This document shows positions 25,045 to 36,007 of a stretch of DNA of 64,000 nt, piece by piece (position 1 is the stretch's first letter; each line of letters begins with the position of its first letter). Origin of the DNA: Crossaster papposus. Lineage: Eukaryota; Echinodermata; Asteroidea; Velatida; Solasteridae. The position numbers were made by a program, and so were the translations under genes. The stretch is taken from positions 2,790,001-2,854,000 of the forward strand of contig JBAIAA010000117.1 of the NCBI GenBank assembly GCA_037893245.1, in the 5' to 3' direction. The notes beneath the pieces are model-generated. The model was given only the letters and a program-made list of their open reading frames with translations, was not told the DNA's origin and did no database searches.

Positions 25045-25540
25045 TAGTCTTTGGGCAAGACGTTGCTTAATTCGCAGCCACGAGAGGGCGCTATCGCGAA
25101 AAACCATCATCACTCGCCATCCTGTCCGTTGTTACCACTGACCTCTATACATGGACAGATCATCATTGTTTCATTTTGAAGTCGGCATGCGGAGAAGTGC
25201 AACATGGCGGACCCACGACGTGACTCTGTGAGCCAATGAAATGTCCAGGTGTTGGTACGATACGTATTACGTAATGTTTATAAATACAAAATGTACAGAG
25301 TAAATCCACTGACCTCTACACCTGGACATTTCATTGGCTCACAGCAGTGACGTCTCGGGTCCGCCATGTTGCACTTCCAGTTCGCGCCGACTTCAAGTGT
25401 TAGCACAGCAGAATATGGACAATGATCCGTCCAGGTGTAGAGGTCAGTGGTTGTTACAGATAGGATGGCGAGTGATGATGGTTTTTCGCGATAGCGCCCT
25501 CTCGTGGCTGCGAATTAAGCAACGTCTTGCCCAAAGACTA
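25045..25540. mobile_element. Palindromic MITE carrying another MITE
   Basis: TAGTCTTTGGGCAAGACG at the left is matched by its complement ending at 25540, with arms of about 80 to 90 bp at roughly 96%. Removing the inner MITE and one target copy leaves an element of about 174 bp that is almost all palindrome, with TA at each end. Each arm carries CCACGAGAGGGCGCTA, a CTCF-like motif, in convergent orientation (plus strand near 25079, minus strand near 25490). Confidence 0.7.
25136..25449. mobile_element. 314-bp hAT-type MITE, third copy, inverted
   Basis: It is the same family as the copy at 10247 but in the opposite orientation. It is flanked by a different 8-bp duplication, GTTGTTAC (25128-25135 and 25450-25457). 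It sits at the centre of the palindromic MITE. An independent target site confirms that this family transposes. Confidence 0.88.
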
Positions 25541-28500
25541 CGTCGAACCCTGACGGCGGGGTTATTGTGGTTTGGTTTTTCCTTATGATTTTGTTTTGGT
25601 AACTCAAACATCGGACACTCAAATAAAGTGAGGTTGAAGAAAAGTTTTGTTGGACAATGGCTTCGATTGTTCTCTGTTCTTTTATTTAGTTTTAATTAAT
25701 TCAACTCTGACTATGCGGGTTTCTGTAGGCCTATAGTACGACTAAATTACATACTGATGGCAAGCTTAATATACAAATTAAGAAATAAATACATATAAAA
25801 TAGCCACCAACTTTGACAATCTTCTAAAATTATGATGTACAAAGAAAATGCCTTCACAAGGCTTTGTCAGGCAGGCCAATCATAATATGCGGTCAAAAAG
25901 TACTTAAATAGTACACGTTTCTTTAGGTTCCAGGCAATAAATACCATGCCAATCGACTGCGTCGCCCGTTTTAATCGCTGCCTGAAGCGTATACCAATTA
26001 AACGGGTATCATTCTTGCAGATAGCGCAATACGGATATATATGTACATGTACGTATATTGGAACAGCACGAAAATTAAGTGCGTCTTTACATGGTGAGTC
26101 AAAACAATATTTAAACCATATTTATGTCGTGTTATTTACCCAATAATAGGTAAGGTTTTTTACGTCAAAATACATTGCTTCTAACAGCATTCCAATTTGT
26201 ATTCATTATTTTGTACATACCAGATTTAATAGTGTCGGACTTGTGTAATACACTCACAATGTTACCATTTTAAATATATTACCTGCACGTTTGTAACTTG
26301 TCGTTTGGACATATGTTAAATTCGAAGGTGCCGTGAATATTTCTTGTTGCGAAAGACCTCCGACTTCACTTCATAAACATAAGGTTGGGAGCTATACACT
26401 ACTGCCCCAAATCGTAATAATTATATTAGTCATATTTATAGAAAGATTATTCATCAATTAGTATAGGCCTACAGGTTGGCCTTAGGCTGGTTCGTCTTTT
26501 TGTGGGTCACACTGTATACAATATTTTTTTCTTCAAGAGCAAGCCACATAGGCCTATTGATAAGTACTTTTTATAATTTGATCCATTTCCGTTTACTCTC
26601 CCTGTAGAGACTGAATTTAACCACATCACGCTCCGTCAAGAGGCTTGTGGAGTGGAGCACTTCTAAGAAAGAAAATAATTGACCAAAAATTTGGCTCATG
26701 TTGCTGGTCTTTAGGATCATTCTACCATTCCACATGACATCGTCGGAAACAGCTACAAGTGGTGAGCCGGTCATACCGGTATATAGGCCTAAAAGTGAAA
26801 GTCCTTCTGTCTCGACTCGTTCTTAACCGGCATTAGACGGAACGGTGCCGACTGGTGGTGATAACAACCTTCGTCCATCAAACTGACGGTTGCGAACAGA
26901 CTGTGATGACAAGTGTGCCCAATAACGTGCTTCTGTTGCAAAGTTAACCACAACGGTTAAAGCGCTGAAAGAACTATAACAAGTGAATTTTTTGTTAAAT
27001 ACTCTCTCCGTCAGTTTCACACCGAGTTCGTATGAGTGCGTGCATCGCACGCGCGCCTTCCGCCCTTTGCGAATCCGCGATATATGCATGCTGCATGCTG
27101 CGCGCATTGATATTTTTATTAAGCCTGCACGCAGCATCGCGCATACAACGCACGTCGTTGTACGAACTCGAGTCGGTATGAAACTGATGAAGAGAGCGCA
27201 ACGTTACTAAAACAAATTGTACATGTGTATAAATGAGCCTTGCTCTATATACCTTCACATAATTGTCTACGTACTATCACAGACATAAATAAAAACAAGG
27301 AATAAGCAATGTCCCTTCAAGATTGCTGCTATTCATAATCATCCAAAAAATACCCATAGGACTATTTTTACCGTAAACTGGCTTAAGACACGTTGCGGCG
27401 GATTAGATAAGCATAGGCTGGTTACTGTCTCGAACTCACAGAATTTGTTGACTGAACGATTGGTGTGTACGTAATAATAACTTGAAACTACTAAAAGTAA
27501 TGTATTAATATCTTTATGTTAATTATATCTTCATGTAAATTTCGTTGTGACATGGTACAAACTAATATTGTGTTAATGGAGAGTGGAGACAATTAACTTC
27601 ATCGCGGATGAAATGCAAGGATGAAAATAGCTCAATTCTGAGCTGTAAATGAGAACGGAAAAAAGAACAAACTCCAAGAATAAATACTAAAATTATAACA
27701 AAGAAGTATGAATAAAATAATGAAGTGATTAACGATTATACGTGAATAAAAACAGTTTACAATTAAAATGAAAAGAAAATACTAGGTCTGTGATTAACAA
27801 CATAAAACACATTGACCTACGTAAAGAAGAGATTTAACCAATTACACGGGAAAATGTCATTAACAACTGGTGTTAAAACGGAAAGAGCAACAATAACATT
27901 TAAACAGCAATAAACCGTACACGGAGTAAAAACTACAGCTTACACTACAGGGGATAATAATAATAAGTTGCTAGTCAAGCGCCGAATGCGAACGTATGCT
28001 TTCTGGAGTTTGCTTTGTCACACGAGGGCGTTCTTCTGCCAAGGGCGGAGCTAGCTAGTACGTTCGGTCATGGTTTTCAAACGTTTGAATTCTAGACTAA
28101 ACAACACAAAAGATTTATCTTGACAATAGGAAAGAGGATTTGTGCGGCAAAACCCGCACTGCGCGTAATTTCACATTATTGTGTTCTTCTCTTATATTCA
28201 ATTACACTATCGGCGCGGTTAGAAAACGGCCGCGTTTAAACAAGCGTATCTCCCCAACCGGTTGTTAAATTTTGGAAATTGAAGTAGTTTTGAAATCTGT
28301 GTTTTAAAATCGATACGCTCTACTTATTTTTTTACCAGTAATAATATTCTGATTACTTTTTAAAAGTTCCTACTTATGCTGTTTTGAAATTATTTACAAA
28401 ATAATATTTTGCTGATTATTAGTTAAACTTTTAAAGTTAAATTAACAAACACAATTTTGTTTCAGTTAAATTTATTTAAGGCTAAACAATAACAACAAAA

Positions 28501-28644
28501 TGGGAAGTGAAGACAACTGAATATTATAGATTTCTGTGGAATTTTTATTGATTTCATGTTATAAGTTGACTTGTACTGCAGTATTTAGAAAAAGAAGCCA
28601 AAAGCAGTAATTTCAGCATTTAAAAGCTGACACAGAGGTCCCTG
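25541..28644. other. Non-coding interval, no gene recognised
   Basis: AT-rich with scattered TAGGCCTA words (near 25728, 26467, 26550 and 26786). A CpG- and GCGC-rich patch with TGCATGCTGCATGC repeats lies at 27040-27150. Open frames at 26823-27258 overlap on both strands and show no family motif. A CpG patch at 27980-28260 could be regulatory. Confidence 0.45.
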
Positions 28645-28965
28645 GAACTATGTATACAGCACGTCATGTCCATACGTTACTGTTTTGCAATAAAAAGACA
28701 ATCATTTCCCCTTAAAAAATGGTAAAGCCCATCAGGACCTACAAAACAAAATACCACCATGTGACATGTCGGAGATTACTCACGGCTGCATGTGTACATG
28801 TAATTTGTTTATGTCAGATCATACAGGTTGGTGAGTAAAACAAATTCAGATTTTTTGTTCAGGCCATGGTCCACAAATATTGTAAAAGTCTCAAAGAGCT
28901 GTAGTTAATTTATATTGAAGATAGCTTTTGAGGGGAGATTAGTATTTGAGAAAGTGGAATTCTAG
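28645..28965. repeat. Right arm of diverged inverted repeat
   Basis: It is the inverted partner of 24020-24500, with shared blocks in mirrored order. It ends near GAGAAAGTGGAATTCTAG. Confidence 0.45.
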
Positions 28966-29226
28966 CCTAAAGATGATGGACAATTTGTGTAAATATTATT
29001 TATGAGTGTTTTGATGACTTACTAAATTTGGTGAGTCAAGTGTTTTGTTTTTTAGTCATTTTAGGAAGTGACTTGAGTTAAGTTATTGTGTGAAATTGAG
29101 TTTTAGTGTCGAGTTTCCTTAATATGTCATTTTTTTAACACAGAATTGAAGTTACTAATATTGTTTTACTGTAAAATATTATCACGACTCGGAGAAAGAG
29201 TGGTTTGGGATTCACAAGTCATTTGT

Positions 29227-30215
29227 GTCTTTCCATAAATAAGGGGGCCAAAGCAGGACATGGTGTTATTTCTCAAAATGTAATTTACTTTCTATATTCT
29301 TTGCATGTTCGTATGGTGGGGATAGCTCATACGTTTAATGTATAACTTCAATTTCTTGAATCAGATGTTTTGTTTTCATATACGATCCAAAACTATCCAT
29401 CACACTGTAACGGAGACACCGGTGTCTCAGTTACAGTGTGAAGTGGGAAACTTGTGACTTGTTTTGCCATAAATTAGTAGGTTTTCATTGAAAATTTAAA
29501 TTTCAAAGGGTAATATGTAAACATCATTGGTATACTGTAATTCAGCTATTTTCAATGAAAACCTTCAAACGTTGGCCAAGCAGTAAAGGCCGACAGTTTT
29601 ACGCGTAACCGTGACACTGGTGTATTTGTTACACCGTGACTCAAAAAGTCCTGTCTCTCTTATTATGCATCATAAATGTCTGAATCTAGCAAAGTGCATA
29701 GTAAATACCTGCTACATGTACATGTATGTAGCATGTAGTACTATGCACTTTGCTAGATTCAGACATTTATGATGCATAATAAGAGAGACAGGACTTTTTA
29801 AGTCACGGTGTAACAAAGACACCAGTGTCACGGTGACGCGTAAAACTGTCGGCCTTTACTGCTTGGCCAACGTTTGAAGGTTTTCATTGAAAATAGCTGA
29901 ATTACAGTATACCAATGATGTTTACATATTACCCTTTGAAATTTAAATTTTCAATGAAAACCTAATAATTTATGGCAAAACAAGTCACAAGTTTCACACT
30001 TCACACTGTAACTGAGACACCGGTGTCTCCGTTACAGTGTGATGGATAGTTTTGGATCGTATATAAAAACAAAACATCTGATTCAAGAAATTGAAGTTAT
30101 ACATTAAACGTATGAGCTATCCCCACCATACAAACATGCAAAGAATATAGAAAGTAAATTACATTTTGAGAAATAACACCATGTCCTGCTTTGGCCCCCT
30201 TATTTATGGAAAGAC
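29227..30215. mobile_element. Near-perfect 1-kb palindrome (foldback element)
   Basis: Arms of about 490 bp, GTCTTTCCATAAATAAGG at the left and its complement at the right, meet near 29721 at a CTACATGTACATG spacer. The arms are almost identical over their whole length. CATTTGT flanks both ends (29220-29226 and 30217-30223), with one extra base at the right, as a 7- to 8-bp target duplication would. Each arm also contains short palindromes such as GAGACACCGGTGTCTC. No protein is encoded. The family is unknown; hAT- or MULE-like ends are possible from the duplication size. Confidence 0.8.
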
Positions 30216-30223
30216 CCATTTGT

Positions 30224-30745
30224 ACATTTTGTTGGGTCATACCTAATGTGATACAAAAAAAGTAAGTCACTGTAGGGCTCAGTAAAGTTTTTAGTTATTT
30301 ACATGCGAGTGAATTTAATCAGTGATATCAAACACCAAGTGGTAAATTAAAATGACAGATCAAAAAAATGGGCTATGATACAAAAGGAATTTCCAACTGG
30401 TGTCGTGTAATCCTTAGTAAAAATGAACATCTGGCATGATTTAAACATGATGCAACCTAAGTAAGAATAACATCATTTTGCTGATGGTTCAAGTCAAAAT
30501 GGTTTTTCCTTGCATTAACTTGAGTTGATCAGTTGAGTGAAGTCTGTGTTGGAACTGAGGTTGACATGACACCAAATTTGTGACTTGAGTCGGAAATATT
30601 GAATCAAGTTGCTAGAATTATTTTAGTGTACATGTAACATAAATGTACATGTGTGTTGATGTTTATAGAATACAGATAATCCAATTTTAAACACTTCAAG
30701 GTGCTGAAGAATTATGAACTTGCTTATTCTCACTTTAATTAAAGT
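30224..30745. other. AT-rich interval, no feature seen
   Basis: No reading frame, inverted repeat or known element was recognised here. Confidence 0.5.
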
Positions 30746-30925
30746 TTAACCAGTTCGTGTCGGATGACGTATAAAAATGCATACAAGTTTTTTCCCAGAT
30801 TTGAAGCGGAGGACGGATAAACACGTCATGAGCAAGTGGGGGAATATCGGTCAGCAGCGGGCGAGGCTGGAAATATCATGGGTGTGCTTCCCACTAATAT
30901 GCGGCCTGAAACTTGTCTTGATTGA
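30746..30925 (+). mobile_element. Partial TTAA-MITE copy
   Basis: TTAACCAGTTCGTGTCGGATG and following blocks (GTCAGCAGCGGGCGAGG, GTGTGCTTCCCA, CGGCCTGAA) match the first two thirds of the MITE at 31782-32015. The right end is missing, so this is a truncated relative. Confidence 0.6.
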
Positions 30926-31552
30926 TTTAATAAGGCCAAGTAAAAACATAACAGTTGATTGGCTTGTATTTTAAAGGAGTTGGCTCCTTGTTTTGCCATT
31001 TTGACAAAAGTTTCGAATAGTTTCCGGGACGGTTTTTATTTTTTTATTTTTTTTTGAATGACTGTACATGTAGTCTTGTATGTAGAGGCTAGATAATCTA
31101 CATGCAAGTCTAATAATTACCGTTGTTATAAAATGTTGAAATAAAAAAGTAAAATGAGGCCCTGTGCCCAAAACATAAAGTGATTGTGACAACATTTTGT
31201 TTTTACTTGGCCTAATATGAAGAAATTGTTGCTTATAAATCTGCACATTGTATTAATTATGGTTTTTTGTTTTTGTATTTTGCAGAAAATGGTGAAGACT
31301 GTGAAAACTGCAGCAGGCAAAGGCCATCACTTCAGACATTGTGTTCCATCAACTTCCCTGAGGTTGGCACCTCCTCGGGGAAGACGCATGCCCAAGTGTA
31401 GGCATTGCGCAACCCAGCTGGCACACATACAGCGTGTGTTCGTACTCCGAGAATTTGGGGGCCAGTGTCCCCCCAGTTCTCTTTACGAGGGTACTGGGAC
31501 CAGTGTGTCCTTCAGCTGGGATATTATGGCTTATAAAAGGTGTACCCTATGC

Positions 31553-31600
31553 TTAATGAATGGCTTAATGAATGGCTTAATGAATGGCTTAATGAATGGT
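31553..31600 (+). repeat. 12-bp coding repeat
   Basis: CTTAATGAATGG recurs four times in frame, giving MNGL repeats, and is followed by degenerate versions. Confidence 0.7.
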
Positions 31601-31781
31601 TCAATTAATGGCTTATTGAGAAAGTATCAGAGAGGCTCATTGAGCTATAAACCGAAGAGAGGTTACCAGAGGCATGAGCTGAGAAAGGATGCAGATCTTG
31701 TGGCTGAACCTAAGAAGAAGATAATTGCTAATGTGAGTATCAAGAAAAAAAGGAGCAATCACACAGCAGTGAGAGAGTTAA

Positions 31782-32015
31782 CCAGTTCGCGCCGGATGAC
31801 GTATATAAACGCAAAAATTTCCCCAAATTCAAAACGGATGACGAATAAATACGCCAAGTTCAAGTTCGGAAATGTATGTCAGCAGCGCGCAAGGCCGGAA
31901 GTGCGTGGGTGTGCTACCCAGCACTATCGGCCTGAACACGCTTCGGATCGAGTTTCGTTAAAAATAATCCCGCCCGTCGGCTCGGCGATGTAAAAATAAT
32001 CCCGGCGCGAACTGG
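31782..32015. mobile_element. piggyBac-type MITE in the PHD frame
   Basis: The ends CCAGTTCGCGCCGG and CCGGCGCGAACTGG are perfect inverted repeats. TTAA stands on both sides (31778-31781 and 32016-32019), the target duplication typical of piggyBac-like transposition. It is non-coding and GC-richer than its surroundings. It brings an in-frame stop into the host frame. Confidence 0.85.
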
Positions 32016-33308
32016 TTAAAGGTGAGGAACAAGACCTGCTGTAGCAGAAATGAGGTATTGGCATGTCTGGTAGAGTACAGTAGAGAGGAAAGGAAGGTTT
32101 CAAAACCAAATAGAAAGAAAATTAGAAGATGTCAACGAAGACAGGCAAACAAAAGGTTGAGGAATGGGAGGATCATTGAATCACGTAAGAGTAAGGAAGA
32201 GAGGAAGAACCATGAAAAAGCACAGAAAAGTATCCAAAGTCACACAAGAAGAAGTCTGAGCTATGTTATCACGAATATGCAGATTAAGAAGGAACAATGG
32301 AAAAAAAGGACAGCTAGCAAAAGTCAAGATTCATTAAAGAAAAGTAAATGTTCACATGGAGTAATTAAGAATGGAAGAGGAAACGGGTCACATGAAAGAA
32401 TTGAGAAGGCAGAGAATAAGACTATCAATCACGCTGTGAAAGAATCACAAGCTATGTGTTGGTTATGTGATCAAGTAACTACTGCAGTTAATAGAGTTGT
32501 GGACTGTGATACTTGCAATATCAGCTACCATGTCAATTGTATGGGGTTTTCAAACATGCAGTCTATGTTGGCAAGTAAATCAGTATCATGGTTGTGTTTG
32601 AAATGTGGAAGATGTACTTATGCAGACTCTTTGTTGTATAATCTTGGCATTCCTACAGATGAAAACAAATTTCAGATGACATACGAAGTGAACATAGAAG
32701 ATAGGGCTGTCAATTCATGTACTGAAGAGATTTCTCACTCGTCAGAAGATTATGGTCAAGTTTCAACAGAGAATGGAAATCATGGAGGTGAGACCCAGAG
32801 AAGTACCAGCAATATAAAACATGTAAAAGCACATATGAAATGCAGAGATACAGATTCAAATGAAAACCTGCAAATAAATGTAATTAGGCAAAGTGGAGGT
32901 TATAACCTGCGCAGCAAGAAAAGTACTAATGTTAATAGTGAAAAGGAAACATTCAAAGGAAATGAGGTTAAAGTACAGCAGACGAGAAGGCAATCTGTCA
33001 GTCGAGGTCAGCAGCATGATGTGAGCAGCAATGATGCAACTTTAGAAACCAAACCTACTAGATCTAAGCTTCAAAGCAGAAAAGAACAAGTGTCGGTAGT
33101 AAATGAAAAGGATAGAGATGTGAAAAAGACGTCAAAACGAAAAGCAGGAGATATTTTGCAAAATTGTGTTGAAAAAAATGATTGTAGAAAAAAGGTCAGA
33201 ATCCTCACACAAAGAAATAATTCACAGAGAATTGGTAAACCTGGTGAGGAAAACCAAACATGTCGTGAAAGGGCAGTTTCACGGGAAAGGTTGCAAAATG
33301 AAAAATAG

Positions 33309-36007
33309 GTAATCGATGCTTTATTTCACAAGAAGACTTTGTGGGAATTTGCTGGTTTTTGTCCTACAAGGACCTCTATGTTGTAGGAGTCTCCAAAAAT
33401 AATTTCACAGTTTTACGTATTACGATTCTCAAATTATAAGCTCACATGAGTGCTAAAACACAAGATTTGGAGTCTCATTCACATTTTCTTGGAACTGCAA
33501 TTGATGAGAAATAAAAATTAAATGCCACAGGAACCACCCAGACTTGCAAGGACATAGAAGTATGTCCCCAACATCTGTACACCAGATTTTATTAGGCTGG
33601 GCCAACTCATTTTTTTGTTATGCTATTTTGAGTGAGACGTTGATTTGTTCGTTAAAGGTTTTTTCAAAATGTCCTTTCCTGAACATGATATTTTTTCTAG
33701 TATGAAAAGAAAGGAAACACAACTTATTGCCTGTCAAAATGATGCTACATACTCCAGTAATAAAATATGAAAATATTGGAATTGGGAAATCACAAGTAAA
33801 TTTGATAAAGCAGCAGTCGCATATGCCACGCAAATGTTCGTTAAAAATGTCCTTTCCTGAACATGGCCCCCCCTTTTTTACATGAAGTCAGAGATAAAAC
33901 TTGTTTGACATAAACATGTACCTAGGGGTAGACTTACTTGATTTAACAGACTATACAAAGATTCTGACTCGAACCCTGCTTGCTGTTGTGACATTGTCGT
34001 TAAACTGCATTGTCCTTTCCTGAACATATAGTTTAACAGAGTACTTGCAAAAGCCATTGTTGCTTAAATTTGATGAAGTATATGCTTATATTGTCTGTAG
34101 AGTTTATGTTTTAAAATTAAAACCAACTATGGCCAGAAAGTGTTAGTGTTTTGTTCTTACAGGTCATTTACTCACTCATGTTTACACAATTACGAGTACA
34201 CATGTGCATATACACTTATCTTTACAAGTCACACTTAAATCCAATATTTGTCAGGAATTGGCTGATCTACAGTTTCATATCATCACTTTCACAAAATACA
34301 TGCATTAGTTTGAGTCAATTTAATTATAATTTACTGTTTTAGTCTAGTTCTGTGTATTAAACTGTTCAGGAAAGGACACTTTTTTTTTAACGAGTTGAGC
34401 AACATCTGTTAGACACTCTTTTAACAGTTCTTTCTGTGTGTCCAGCCATTTCATTAGTTTTACCTATGTATCAGAGCTTTGTGACACACACGGTTAGTTT
34501 GCGAGGGTTGCTATTTTCTGTTAAATTACATATAGGACCATGTTGAATATTGTTAAAATGTGTGTCCTTTCCTGAACATAAATGAAAATGATATATGTAT
34601 TTAACCAAAAACTTCTGAAGTAATTTTATCAGAATTTTGTGTAAAACAGTAAATTTGTCAAGATTGGTAATCTTTTATTGAAATTGTCACTGAAAAACTT
34701 GTATATATTGATCATTGTTAAAAATGGTGTCCTTTCCTGAACATGTTTAAAACATTTAACAAGGAACAAGTACAGATACACATGAACCTTCCTCCGTGCA
34801 TACAAGTGTACAAATACTTCAAACTGTTTTGGGCGTGACGTGCCTATTCCTTAGACCCCATTTTGTAGAAAGCACCATGCTGACTGAATAAAGTTCACTG
34901 GATAATAGTTTAATTATCTAAGCATTTCTTGTTGGGGCATACACTGTACGTGTATCAATGTCTCAATTTAAAGTTATTTTCACCAGCAATGATTATTAAT
35001 CATTTAAAGTGATGGACATTACTTTAGTTTACTTTATTGTCATGTAGGAAATGTAGGTGCTATGCTACATGTAGAACTTGTTAAATATTGTGTCCTTTCC
35101 TGAACGTAACACAGCAGTTAGTTGCAGCATTAACAAGATACAAACTGATCTGCCTCACAAATGTATTTACCTCCCAACTCTAAAAAAACCAAAAACACCT
35201 AAATAACACTTTTACAAATAAATAAGTTACTCTAACATGCTTTACCTACATGTAGTATGTTGGTGTACATGTACAATGTACATTGTACATAGTAACACAT
35301 CATGCACGCTGTATATCAAACATATTTTATCAGTTTTATTGAATTTTCTTAACAAACTCTGTTCATGTCATTATATTGCTACTCTATTGCCACTCGGTTA
35401 TATTTCTTGTAAAGTTCATTCTCATAAGATCAAATTTTAGACCGAATGTAGTTAAAATTGTCCTTTCCTGAACACAATGAACCCTTTTCATAGCCATGAT
35501 AAAGACCATGGTAACTCTATAACGCAGCACACTATCAATGCAATTTCTTTGCCAATTGTTCTACCATGCATACAGCCCTTGGACAAAAGTACAAAAAATC
35601 AGCAGGCTGCATGGTTTCCTGTAAAACAGAAATGAAAGTTTGTGTTTCAAGGAAAACAAGTTATAAAACTGAATTTTCCGTCAATATATGAAATTACATG
35701 TCATTTTTCGTAGCCTAGAGTGCATTATTATTCAAGACATGACTACTGTAATGACTTTCAATCATTTTAAAGCAACTCCAAGCCTGTTTGAGATGTGGAA
35801 TTAGCAGTTTATGATACCTACCTCCATTTCACCAATTCTATAGTCTGCAAAGTGTAGTGTCTTAAAATTAAAACGAAAAAATGTTTCAGCTTTGCCATTC
35901 ACATTTTCTAGTACCTTTATGTATGTACTTTCAACAAATAACCATGTTTTAGCGATACAACAAGTTTCATTTTTGACCCCCCGTGAGACTTTTTTGCAAC
36001 CTTTCCC
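33309..36007. other. AT-rich spacer upstream of the Helentron protein
   Basis: No coding sequence was recognised. It contains the eight dispersed 16-bp motifs described separately. A splice acceptor ending at 36022 (GCCCGAAAGCAG) or 36037 (GTAAAAACAG) could begin the large coding exon. Confidence 0.5.
33671..35475 (+). repeat. Eight dispersed GTCCTTTCCTGAACAT motifs
   Basis: Cores lie at 33671, 33849, 34012, 34564, 34729, 35092 and 35460 on the plus strand and at 34363-34377 inverted. Most are preceded by GTTAAA within about 15 bases, and two by GTTCGTTAAA. The sequence between them is unrelated. Steps are 178, 163, 351, 201, 165, 363 and 368 bases, close to multiples of about 180. They lie between the PHD gene and the Rep/helicase frame. 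They could be binding sites or the remains of a tandem array. Confidence 0.8.

Larger units (their letters stand above)
31286..33308 (+). pseudogene. PHD-finger protein gene interrupted by a TTAA MITE
   Basis: A splice acceptor (TTTTGTATTTTGCAG, ending 31285) precedes ATG at 31289 in good context. The frame reads on to 31781, where a MITE is inserted at TTAA. The frame resumes at 32020 and stops at 33308. The insertion adds 238 bp, and taking it away leaves one frame of 593 codons; as it stands, translation ends inside the MITE at 31993. The second part encodes a C4HC3 PHD finger (C146, C149, C162, C165, H170, C173, C192, C195, counted from the GTG codon at 32022) and is otherwise Lys/Arg/Ser-rich with a YNLRSK motif. 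The first part has CRHC and CTLC pairs and a four-fold MNGL repeat. It may be an accessory frame of the Helentron downstream, or a separate gene. Confidence 0.7.

Noticed and set aside
26823-27258. Protein gene in overlapping frames on both strands
   Set aside because: The frames owe their openness to a CpG-rich patch with few stops; no splice sites or family motifs support them.
33671-35475. CRISPR array
   Set aside because: The repeated core is spaced 160 to 370 bp apart, one copy is inverted, and the genome is eukaryotic.
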